DNA of 64,000 nucleotides, taken from the NCBI GenBank assembly GCA_951394405.1, contig OX596334.1, positions 4,898,001 through 4,962,000 of the forward strand, written 5' to 3'. Position numbers and translations under genes: made by a program. Below, in pieces: positions 31,350 to 41,830 of the stretch. The DNA is from Coprinellus micaceus. Its lineage: Eukaryota; Basidiomycota; Agaricomycetes; Agaricales; Psathyrellaceae. Positions within the stretch are counted from its first letter, which is position 1; every line of letters starts with the position of its first letter. Below the pieces are notes generated by a model. It saw only the letters and a list, made by a program, of their open reading frames with translations, was not told where the DNA came from and did no database searches.

Positions 31350-33531
31350 ACTTCCAAATAGGTTCCTGCCTCATACTAGCGCGAGGAACACAGCCGGAGT
31401 ATTCGAAACCCCTATGACCTCGTCGAGTTACTTGCGGTGGGTCATAAAACGAGTTACCTTTAGGTTTCCCCAAATCTCCTTTGTCCCACTTAGGGCATTG
31501 CCTACAGCTCTTGGGCATCTCAATAGAAAATCGTCGAGCCAAGGAATCGAAGAACCCGTTGACCACCCTAAATATGTTAGTTCACGCAATAGATCACGTC
31601 TTATGAGCGTTCACAAACGGGCCAAGACGCGATTCTTGCTGAAAATGGCCTACATATGGTGTGGCTATTGAATAGGACAACGGGAATTAAGCAACTCCGG
31701 CTGTACGTAGAAATGTCACCGAGCGTGCTGAGCCAGCGCCTGATCGAGTCGGCGGCTTCTGCGCCAGTAGCGGAGAATGTGGGCTTTATTATGTTGGAGG
31801 AATTAGGCATATACCGTGACTTTGTTCAGTCGCAATTTAATAAGCCTAAAGAGGACCCGTTCCAAGACATATGGGTGAACCTTCACGCACTGGTGGAAGG
31901 ACGGTCAGTCAGCGGGCGCTAAAGCGTGTGCGAGACGCCAATCATAAAATGTTGACTGTGGGTCTCTCGGTGATCCGGAAGTCTTTGATGTTTCACCGTC
32001 ATTGGATGGATGTTTGGGGGGTGGGAGATACCCGGTGTCACGCTCGAGATGCCTACCAAGTCAGCAGGCCGCAGGGACAAGCATGTAATCCATTCAAGGG
32101 GACATCGACGTCCACTTAAATTGCGCTCAAAGTCCGATATCTGATAAGGTCAAGTTAGAGTCTGTTAGAATGTTGGAGTGGTGCGAATGGAATGAGTGTC
32201 GTGTGGCCTGTTTCTCCTGTTGTGGGTCCCATACAACACAAGCGCGCCTCGCAAATATTTCCTGGGTATATCCGGTCCCTACCTACCACTGTTTTGGCCC
32301 TGGCGCCTTCACAGTCCATGGGTCGGAGGACTAAGTGCCGCTTCCCTACGCGGTCGTACAGCATTTCCTCCGGCGTAGGAAATGCTCATCTCTCCAAAAC
32401 CATAGGCGTTACAGCGAGGGAAAGCCTGGACTGGATCCGGGCTCATTAGGACGTGCGAGTCGCCGGACATCTCTGGTCGTACTTACCAAGCGTGCACGCG
32501 TCGCTCCGAGTTCTCGCCAGGTGTGACCAGGAGGGGTCTTTGTTGTGCTAAAAAATATGGCCATTCACCTATTGAAAGCCACACGTAGGAGACCACGTAC
32601 CCATTTCGAAAGCCTGAGGTTCACCAGCAGTGACCGCCCGGCATGCCCCAAAGGTTAAAACACCCGCCGGTGTTAGGAAGGAGTGCGCCAAAGTGAATAA
32701 GAATAAGAATAAGTAAGGGGCACAACAGGGTCGCGTGCCAGCCTCGTAGCTCATGCTCCAGGTATCCCGGGAGAGGCTTTGTGGCAGGTGCTACGAAACC
32801 ACTACTAGAGTACCATCCGGTGATTCCGAACCACCGTCTGAGGTACTGAAGCAAATCACGACTTTTCCATCGTCGCTGACACATCCTCTGAGCTTCAAAT
32901 GCACTCGTGGGGGCTGAGCTGCGTTACGTTTCACCTCTGATAATTGGGAATGCATTTCGAACCCCCACCCGCTTCCTCCTCGATGACCGCCTTATCACCA
33001 GGCGGGTGCCCATTGGTCGCGATCTTTAACACCCTCTGTTTCAAAATCTTTACGAGTAACACATTGCCATGGCCGACAGTACTATCTTGAAGGCCTTCCA
33101 CAGGTTCTCATCATGGTGCAGCACTGTGAGCGTGGTGAACGCTGGTAGCTACGAGGCGGGTGCTCCAGGCGAGGTCGCTTGATTGGTAAAGGCGTCTTCT
33201 GAACATCGAAGGAGCTGTTGTCTGCAGATCATTGAAAAGAAGGATTAGAAATGCAAGCGGTAACATTGGAACATATTAGAACGTTCCTTGAACTCCTGTA
33301 ATCGAAGCGCGAACCCACATGGGCAGGCGTGGGGAGAAGCACCCGGGGCACCCTTCGGGCGCTTCCACTGATTGCTCCGGCGCCGTTGCCGCGAATCACT
33401 TCTGAGCGGGCGTCAGACTAACCATGCATATAAGTCGCAGGCTACAGGGGCTCCCTGGCGATCTTCTACCCTCCGTTCCCCCGGCGTCTCAGGAGTCCTG
33501 AGGTCTATTTTTAGTCTTGCCCTGCGATTGA
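31350..33531. other. Intergenic, no supported gene
   Basis: A frame at 31656-31922 (+) reads TGIKQLRLYVEMSPSVLSQR and LEELGIYRDFVQSQFNKP, which looks protein-like. It has no recognised domain and no clear partners. A microsatellite (AATAAG repeats) lies at about 32695-32715. Confidence 0.4.
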
Positions 33532-35048
33532 ATGGACAGTGAGGCGTTCCGTGCGTTGGTCGGCGGGCTGGAGTGGACGAGACGTTTGAACGTGGGTAGA
33601 TGTTCATATAATTGGCTGGCTAGCTGCTTACCCTGCTGTAATAGTGCATCGTGAGGACATTTAAGCGCTGAGATGAGATGCATCGACTGATAAGCGCGAT
33701 TGAAGGGCGCTGCCGGCCTGACCTTTGTAGTAGGTGCTTCAACTCTTTCTCTGAGAGGATGCAGTTGTGACGCTCTTTTTCATAGGTTTATGACTTCGTG
33801 CACACATTCCCCGATGAGGTACTCTGGTCAAAGACCCTCCTGCACCGATGATTCAACCAAACCTCAGGTTCAATATATGTGGCCAGCCCCCCTTGGTGTC
33901 CCAAAGGTCCTCTTTTTCCTCTTGCGGTATTACCTCATTCCCCATATCTGCATTGTCCTCGCATGTGAGTACTATTTTCGACAAAGATATCGCCGACACT
34001 AATGGACAGGGGAACACAGTCGACTTCCCGCTGGGGCTCAATCCCGAGGAGTGTAAGGTTGCGTTTATCCGTGCGCTGGTATCCTCGGCGCTATGCGTCG
34101 TACTCTCGGAATGTACGTCTTGGTTGGGCATGCCCATATCGCTTCTAACGGGCGGTATCTTAAAAGGGATTCTCTTTATTCGTGTCTGGGCATTCTCCGG
34201 CAGAAACCGAAAGGTGTTCGCTTTTCTGCTCTTCCAGGCCATAGTGAGTGGGAAACCCTCAGGTGGAGTCGTCTCAAATATTGGTGTGACCTTCGTCCAT
34301 TCCAGGGTCCACTGGGCGTCGGAATAACTACTGTTCTTGCTCTTTTTGCTAAGAGCGTCACATGTAAGCGGCCCACATCACTTGCCACCTTCCTCCCCCA
34401 CCGATTAACATTTACCATCCCACTGCAGTTACTCAATTTCCGTTCTCCGACATGCCATGTATCCCAGAGAGGATCAGCAACGGTTACCTCTCTGGGGGAT
34501 TTGCCTTCGTTCTATGGAGTGTGTCATGTACGTCTACATACTCGCCCACAGTGGAAACTACACTCACCCTGAAACGCTCCTCCGCTAGCTGTGAATTCCA
34601 TCATGATATATCTGGCATTCTGTCGACACAGAGAGTTCAAGACATCACTCTTCTATGTCTTCTATCGCGATGGGGTGTTCTACATGGTGCTGATGTCGGG
34701 TACGTGTATCGACAGCCTGTCCCTTATTTTGTCGACCGATTTGGTCCCCAGTACTAGCCCTCTTGAACATTATCATCAACGTATCTGGGGTAAGAATTCT
34801 GCGCAGCCTGTCCTGGCACCATCTGACGTAGATTCGCTCCTTTCACATAGGCGGAAAACCTCAAGTGGGCATTCACTCAAGTAGAAGTGCTCTCGCACGG
34901 CGTCCTTGCGACGCGAATGCTGCTTCACCTTCGGCAGACGGCGAAGCATCATGGGGCGACAGATACGGAACGACAGGATCAGTTTCCCTCAACCATCAAG
35001 TTCAGTACCATCCTCACCGCTCACACGAGTAGTCGGACAGTATCGTAA
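33532..35048 (+). CDS. DUF6533-type seven-helix membrane protein, gene D (probable frameshift in exon 2)
   Basis: The closest relative of gene C, with the same exon plan. Exon 1 is MDSEAFRALVGGLEWTRRLN at 33532-33591. Exon 2 contains KGAAGLTFVV. Then come VYDFVHTFPDE, VQYMWPAPLGVPKVLFFLLR, VDFPLGLNPEECKVAFIR, ILKGILFIRVWAFSGRNRK, LGVGITTVLALFAKSV, FTQFPFSDMPCI with YLSGGFAFVLWSV, YRDGVFYMVLM, VLALLNIIINVSG and LKWAFTQVEVLSHGVLATRM. The tail ends SSRTVS with TAA at 35046-35048. In exon 2 the stretch before AAGGGC is two bases shorter than in gene C, and TGA TAA lie just upstream in the KGAAG frame. No splice site I can find repairs this, so the 5' end is likely broken or uses an unrecognised splice. 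All later exons look intact. Confidence 0.7.
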
Positions 35049-35375
35049 TGCTCGTAGAATAGATGTGAAGGATAATACGTGTTGCGTATACGCTGGACTA
35101 TGTTCGGGTTTGGAAATGGGGTATCGGGTGCAGCCTATGACCCGTCCCTTGTGTGCCTACTTGTCAATAGCACGGTTCCGTACTACCACCGTGGCCGGAA
35201 CCGGCTCTATCCAAAGGTCGCGTGGACCCACCACACCTGAGTTTCCACGACAATATTTAGTGGCGGCGCCCACGAGGGGAAGACGGGGCCTTTTCACAAT
35301 CCCGCCGATAGTGTGGCGCCGCGCATCTCCAAACACCCTCATCATCGTTTACTATTCTCTTCAAACCCAGGTGCG

Positions 35376-37355
35376 ATGAGCACCGAGACGACCCCGGAGC
35401 CTCCCAAGAAGCGACCTCGTCGGATGGAAGAAGTTCCAAAGTGCCCAAGTGAGTGTTGGTATACTGGCGTTACAAGTGGGTCTCACCCGGCTGCGATCGT
35501 AGGTGCTGATTGTGCACTGCCGATCGATATTATCTTCCTCTCGTGCGACGGGGTGCATATCGGTGCGCACAAGCGGAACCTGGATAACTTCAGTGACGGC
35601 TTCCCAAGTCCCGACCCGATCCTGGCAAACACTTCACCTACCATTGACACACGTGGCGAGGTTGTGGAGCTCGCCGAAGATGCATCCACGCTCAAGCTTC
35701 TCCTCCAATTCATGCACAAGGCAAGGTATCCCAAGGTCCACCAGTTGAGCATGGAGGAGCTGTTTTGCCTGGCAGAGGCGGCAGAGAAGTATATGGTGTA
35801 CTCGGCGATGTCCATTTGCAACGATCGCATAGAGTACGTTCCGCAATCTTTTCGTCCGATTCCGGGTATTAATTCGGTCCGCAATCTGTGAAGGCAGAGA
35901 GTAAAGGACTATCCAGTTCAGGCGCTTTGCTATGCCGCTAAGTTCCATTATCCTGAAATTGCGGACAGCGCTGCGTCATTTAGCGTTACCAAGCCCATTG
36001 ACGACATCCGAAAGTATTCAATGAACCAGAACGTCACTGTATTGGAATCGGCCTCTCACATGTCACGCTGTCCGGCCGTCGGGTCGTCAGGTTCGTGTGT
36101 CGCGCTGTCGCCTGTCTCCCCTTTTTCCCCTTATTGTCCCTCTGTTGGTCGGTCGGTAGGCACAGCTACCTTGAGGGGAGGTCTATGTTCAACGCTGTTG
36201 ACCGCCAAATGCGCCATCGATCCCTGATGGGCTTCTATCCACGACCCCATGGTCATCAGGTATAGCTGTGCGGTATGTTCAGGATCACCTTGCTGGTAGG
36301 CCCCCCTTCCTTGTTGTAGCCACAGTAACAAGCACTCTCGCCCCTTCATGTGACTGCGGTCCAGGTCCTATGGTGCGTTGAAAGAATATCAAGCAAAGTT
36401 TGTCATAGAGCCGAAAGCGGGATTTCAACAGAGGTGCGTTGAGCAGAGTGGAGGGCGGTGGGGGTGGTATGCTAATGATTCGCACTTCCCGACCCTGAAA
36501 ACACTGTGGTACCCCCAACGGATGCATCTAGAATATACATCCTGAAGGAGACTCCCTCCTCCAGGTTGGCCATCAAGCGCATCACGCCGATCCGCTTCAC
36601 TTGCTCCCTGAAGTTTAATCGCCCGAGAGAAGGTGCAGTGGTGACACACTGCGAGTGGTTAAGGCATGTTGTGCATACCCAAACTGAAGGTGTATAGTCG
36701 AGCTGAACCAGCGTTCGACGCGATCGAGTCGGGCGGACACTATCATCGCGTGCACAAACACACCCACACACGCCCAACCCCTGGCCTTGGCTCCCTTGTC
36801 CCCCCGTTCCCCTTACCCGATGCCCTTGTGATGCCCCGTAACTGCATGAGGCAGCCTAACAACTTAACCAGGCCCCCGCTGACAGGCTGACATACTGGCC
36901 GACCGACCGACCGACACGCAACGATTCCAATTCACTGACGTCCTCCAATGAACCACCACCCAACAATCTACGCATGGGTGAGTAAGGTATCTGCTCAGTT
37001 ATACTATCCTACTCACCGAGGGCGCACTACTTAGTTCCAATATCGTGAGGCCTTTATCGCGCTCGCAGACGCCATGCTCAACCCTCCCATCTATATCAAC
37101 AACCGGAATCAAGAACACACTTGCTCCTTCCAAGGTCCATACCTTGCGGCGACCGTAGCCCTTCTTCCAAAGTCCACCTCCAAGTGCATGCAGACGCTCG
37201 CCGAGAAAGGCACATTCGACACCAGCGTTTATGACACCCACCGTTCCATGGTTTACGCGTGCGCGGCATGCCCTAAGCGCGTGGATAAATGGATCTCTGA
37301 GGTTCAGAGCAGGCTCTCCGAAGGGATTCCTTCGTTTACATCATTTATGTCGTGA
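35376..37355 (+). CDS. BTB/POZ domain protein, possibly split by a 0.9-kb insertion
   Basis: Exon 1 (35376-35448) encodes a charged start, PEPPKKRPRRMEEVPKCP. Exon 2 (35503-35833) encodes the BTB core: IDIIFLSCDGVHIGAHKRNL, GEVVELAEDASTLKLLLQFM, then LAEAAEKYMVYSAMSICNDR. Exon 3 (from 35894) gives VKDYPVQALCYAAKFHYPEI and runs to QNVTVLESA near 36057. The usual C-terminus of these mushroom BTB proteins then appears only at 36948-37355: NHHPTIYAW, an intron, FQYREAFIALADAML, CAACPKRVDKWISEVQ and a final IPSFTSFMS. Either one gene is interrupted or two partial genes lie side by side. BTB domains mediate protein-protein contacts, often as cullin-3 adaptors or transcription regulators. Exons 1 to 3 are secure; the link across 36.06-36.95 kb is inferred. 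Confidence 0.6.
36058..36947. other. Interval between the two BTB halves, possible insertion
   Basis: No gene was recognised. Near its ends are inverted copies of ATTGGAATCG (about 36044 and 36925-36935), each embedded in a similar CACTG context. A (ACCG)n run lies at about 36898-36916. The outer CACTG words could be a 5-bp target duplication. Confidence 0.35.
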
Positions 37356-39480
37356 CGCAACCCGTGAGCACTGAGCAGCTACCGTTCGTTTGCATTTGCG
37401 CTTCGATTACTTTGTAAATCACAGTTAGTGCCGTGGCTAAGCCTAGTAATTCCTCCCGGCGTTGCAGTGGGACCCACATTGAATACACGGCGAGGGGAAT
37501 CGTCACGGTGTCGAAGGGTCATTGTTCCGAGTGATCGACCCGAGTTTCGACTCAAGCGAAAGAGTATGTGTAAGACGGCCTCGATCAGACCAAGGGGACT
37601 GCTGGTGAGGGAACGGACACTAGGGAGAGAAGTGGGGGATGAGTCCAAAGCCGGCTCGCAAGGGCTCCAGAGCGGTGTCGACAGGGTATTGCACGACTAC
37701 TAACAGAGCATAGGGAGGTAAGTCCACAATTCGGAGTTTCAGCTATTGGTGTTCGGGAAGCTACACTCTACGTCAGTTGGCCACGATCTCTGCCTCCCAC
37801 ATGTCTGGCTCGCTGGTGCGAGGTCCGTAGGAGGGATGGCGGAGTAGAGGGGGGCCACCAGGAAGTGGGGTCGACAGCAACATCCAGATATTGTGAGGTC
37901 CGCAGTTTACATAAAGGCCATGCACACCTGCCGTCCAGCCTCAGCCGGCGAAGTGGTAGGACTGGAAACCTTGGTGGGGCCCCATCCACCGGGAGGGGAT
38001 ATCAAGGTGTTCAGTTGTTGGATTTCGGGGAGCGTAGTTCAGTCAAGGGGTGATGGTCGGCCCCTCAAAATGGCGATATTCGCTGAACGCCAAGCGCCAT
38101 AGTGCGCCGTGATGGAGACGCAGCTGTAGTACTTTCATCCACGGGCCCAGTCCAACAAGTTATGAGCCCCGGTACGTACATCGGGGGTTGGCGGTCGTAT
38201 AACGCACGCATGACCCCGAGAACGTGAGCGGCGGTCCATACTTGCAAGACAAGATGCGAGGATATACGCTCAGCGGTTCGATGGAAGAAGCGGGACAGAG
38301 ATGAATACGAGGAAGTGAGGACGTCACGGCCGAACGACCGGCCGTAAGCGAAAGTGTCGAATTCCAAGAGAGCGGTGCACCCCCCGGCCTGAGGTGGACA
38401 TCGAGGCATTGTCGATGAGGCGGGCATTATAATGGTAGAAACAAATGTGGAAAGATCCGCAGGACGAACGACGCCTCCGAAGTCACGCTTGAAGCTTGAA
38501 GGGAGGTCCAATCGGCATATTACAGCAGCCTCTCATTTTCGGGGGACTTGGCTCCAGGGGTCGCTGGATAGGCCAGGGGATTGCGTTGGGACAATTGAGG
38601 GGCAGTGGTAGATGGGGGGAATGGAAGAAGGAACGATCCAATCTATCGCGTTGACCTCTATTTATTTTCCATGGGATCTCACGCTACACGTCACAATGAC
38701 ACCGATCATCACATTTCTTGACGCACATCTCTCCCTTCTTCCCCCGTACCCAAGCCGGAGAGGCCTGTCCCAGTGCTGCGCACCGCTCGAAGATCTCTCA
38801 GCGAAGTAAATTCCCCTCTCGTAGACTACGCACTTGCCTTGAGGTTCTGAGGCCCCACAAACTCGGAGTCCCTCCTGCGAGGTAGCTTTAATCAACTGAC
38901 GGTCCTGTTCATTCATTGAACACTCCACGCCGAAGAAGACGTTGCCCAAAACCCTCGAAGCCTTGCTCCAATAATCGTCGCTGGTGCTGTCCCCTCTCGG
39001 GGACCCCGCCTAGCTCAAAAAATTCGCTATACACAGAATGACCAATTGACGGACCGGGGATGCATTGGCTTTCCGAGAATTCTCCGAAACTTTGACGCTT
39101 GGCCATCGTACGGGTCTTCGGTGGGTTGTTATATTGGCTCACCGAAATATTTACGACGTAAGATCAAGAGATCCCTCTGTCACACTACTCTTGTCCGTGT
39201 AATTATTGAACATGGTGAACTCGGGCGCCGTCGACTAGGAGTGTCTGTCTTAGAGGAAGGTGTAGACTCTGTTCAATGCACATTTTGTTCGACGCCGAGT
39301 CCCGTGTCGAGCATCATCGATAATCTAGCTTCCCAGTTCCCAGAGGCTTCAGGGAACGTTGGCTCACCTTTTTCAGTTGCCGTCAGGGGATCAAGTGAAC
39401 GCGCGAGAGAAGTGGAAGGACATGATATAGAACGCTAGCCAAAGGCGCCTTCGGATATTACAAGGTAGGTATAGGCCGTA
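37356..39480. other. Intergenic, no supported gene
   Basis: Open frames up to 148 codons (38065-38511, -) start at non-ATG codons and show no motifs. Nothing else was found. Confidence 0.4.
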
Positions 39481-40768
39481 CTATCGCCAGCTCCACGAAT
39501 TCTTTCCAATTGACCGATCATCTGAATTCGTTGGGAAGTAAACAAGAGCTGGTCCGGCGACAGTATTTGCATCCGTCACTGGTAGAAGCACGTCCTCGGC
39601 AAGTTCTTGAACGATCAGGATCCACACGGCACCCATCGCAGTCAGGTCCTGCGGTATGTCCAACCACCGGTCCCTGTTCGGGTCGGTGTCGACAGGGACC
39701 CGCACGTTCCGATTCCCGATAAGAAATGCGGCGAAGAGAGGAAGACCGTGGACATAGAGGTCATCGGCGAATTTGATCTTGACTCGCTGGCCTGGTTCGA
39801 CGTGCGGCGCGATCTCGAGGATGGGGAAGTTCTTGAGGTTGGGTGGAAGCACTGCTTCTGGGTCGTTACCGGGCGGACACGAAGTGACGTAGACTCTCGC
39901 AATACTCCATGTGTGGCTGAAGCTTGTTGGCGTCTGGTGAAAAGGAGCTCAGAAGGTAATAGGCGCTCGCCAACACACCACGCACTTCGAACGGATTATT
40001 CCACGGACTTCCACCTTTTAGCGAGGATGATATCCACGCGGAGTGCCTACCCTCCACCCCAAGAATACCACCTAGAAGGCCGACATACGCCTGCACAAAA
40101 AAGAGGAATTGGTCAGGACTAGCAACAGGCGAAAATATTTGAAGCACCTTGCTGGTGAGCGTACTGATCATACCCGCGTAGGTCGAGACGGAGAGGGCGA
40201 CGATGGCCTCGCTGAGGTCGACGAAGTCTTGAACTGTCTGGATCGAGCTGTCGATGAACCAAACGCACAAAGTCAAGCCATACTCTTCGGAGTTAGGTAG
40301 GGGACGCACAAGTCATAATCGCATGCGCCGATTACTCTCATCCCGGAAGCTTGCACAATCGAAAGCAACGAGTCAATATGTGCCCGTTCGTTCACCAAAA
40401 TCCCAGCGTAGAGATCACGAGCGCCTCGAGGGTACCCGGCGTTCTCGAAGTCGTAATCTGAGAATCGTCCGAGTCCAACGCTAAGAAAGGCAGAGACGAG
40501 GTTCCCGAGTGAGAGGGCGAAATTGAGTACTTTCAAGTCTAAACGGCGCGTATTGGGTGAGCAATTGTCCCAAGCGGACGAAATCGAAGGGCGTACCTTC
40601 AGTCCGATCTAAACCGATAGACCAAGCCGGCGGTACCAAGGATGGGAATCCGGCCAGCTCGAATGTGCTTCCAGTTCGATGCTGCGATGCTGCGTTGGGC
40701 AGTGAGAGGCAATGGGCGAGGGGCAGCGATAGAAAAACCGCGGGCAACAGCAAAGCGAGCCTCATCAT
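39481..40768 (-). CDS. Secreted ferritin-like (Ferritin_2 / Rds1-type) protein
   Basis: About five exons. The first encodes a signal peptide (MRLALLLPAVFLSLPLAHC). The second opens DLKVLNFALSLGNLVSAF and continues FENAGYPRGARDLYAGI and NERAHIDSLL. That E..H pair and the helix before it are the first half of the diiron-type four-helix bundle of Ferritin_2 proteins. The next exons give IQTVQDFVDLSEAIVALSVS and AYVGLLGGILGVEGRHSAWI, with the second E..H motif. The last exon starts VYVTSCPPGNDPEAVLPPNL and adds an IEIAP..PGQRVKIKF beta-type tail ending NSWSWR. Relatives such as fission yeast Rds1 respond to stress; whether metal is bound is unknown. The splice between CDYDF and IDSSIQ is not fully resolved. 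A TATAAAAG box lies about 95 bp upstream. Confidence 0.8.
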
Positions 40769-40860
40769 TTCCGAACAAATAGAGCAAAAACGAAGAACGA
40801 ATGCAAAGCGAGATGACGGCGTGACGAATGGGGGGCGGGAGCGTCTCCCCCTTCGTCAGA

Positions 40861-40870
40861 CTTTTATACC
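40861..40870 (-). promoter_or_regulatory. TATA box of the ferritin-like gene
   Basis: GGTATAAAAG on the minus strand, about 95 bp upstream of the ATG at 40768. Confidence 0.6.
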
Positions 40871-41289
40871 GGCTGAGACAGCCGCTGGGAAAGCACTTAT
40901 CAGTCAGCATCCAGACGGGGAGAGAAAAGAAAGGAGCCCAGCGGACGGACCCTCAAATTTTGTGCGTGTAATGCGTCAGTCCAGAGCGAGATTCGGTCAG
41001 CGTGCCTAGTCAACCTTGCGACCTCGACTGGACGCAAGACTGATGTGTGGAAACAACTCTGTAATCCAAAGGGATCTGACGATGCAGAGCAGCGTAAGTT
41101 GACCCCAATGACGCAGCCAGAAGATAGTGCTGGCCTTCCTTTCCTGTGTCAGAATGAATCAGAGTCCCAGGGCCCCTGGGAAACCCAGTTTCGCGACGAA
41201 CGGGAGAGAGGCGGAAGTCCACGAGCTGAACAGGGAGTGCAGTCTCTGGTTGACGCTTGAGGCGTCCTAGAGGTGGGGTGCTCAGTTCC

Positions 41290-41830
41290 ACGACCAGGAC
41301 TCACCGGAAGTGCCGCATCGGTGAACGACTCCAAATATTGCATGTTTCATCCACGCCTGCATCCTCCGCGCCTACAGCATGCTTGCGAGGACGTAGATGT
41401 ACCTCTCTCTCGGAGTCTGCTTCACAAGCTTACGCATCTGGCTTGCTATCGAGGCGCCGAGCGCCATATCAGGGACAAGCCGTAGGAGACGCGGAACGCC
41501 TGGCGGGCTAGTGTCGACGACCTGGGTCATGGCGAGCGCAAGGGAACTGAGCAATTTCCAGATCACTCACTCGAAGATGTCGGCGCTCAGCTTCAGTTCG
41601 GCGGAGCAGCGTTGAATACGTATCAGCATACGCACCGAGAATCCCAAGGTCATCTGACAGACCTTTCCGGCGAGAACTAGTGGAGCTGAGGTGCCTTGGA
41701 GTGCCTCGAGCCCTTCTAATCGAAGGGTCCCCGACTCCACAAAGTGGGGGAGGGTTCTGTACCCAGGAAACGGTCTATGCTCGTCCGTCACTTGAACTAC
41801 AGGCCGTGAGAATGTTGTCACATCTCATCT
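41290..41830 (-). CDS. Possible multi-exon gene fragment, unknown
   Basis: On the minus strand a series of short pieces with plausible GT..AG boundaries reads VLAGKVCQMTLGFS, LSADIFE, LALAMTQVVDTSPPGVPRLL with VPDMALGASIASQMRKLVKQ, then RRMQAWMKHAIFGVVHRCG. Codon use looks coding and the pieces join in frame. No start, stop or domain was identified. It could be part of a larger gene or a remnant. Confidence 0.3.
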
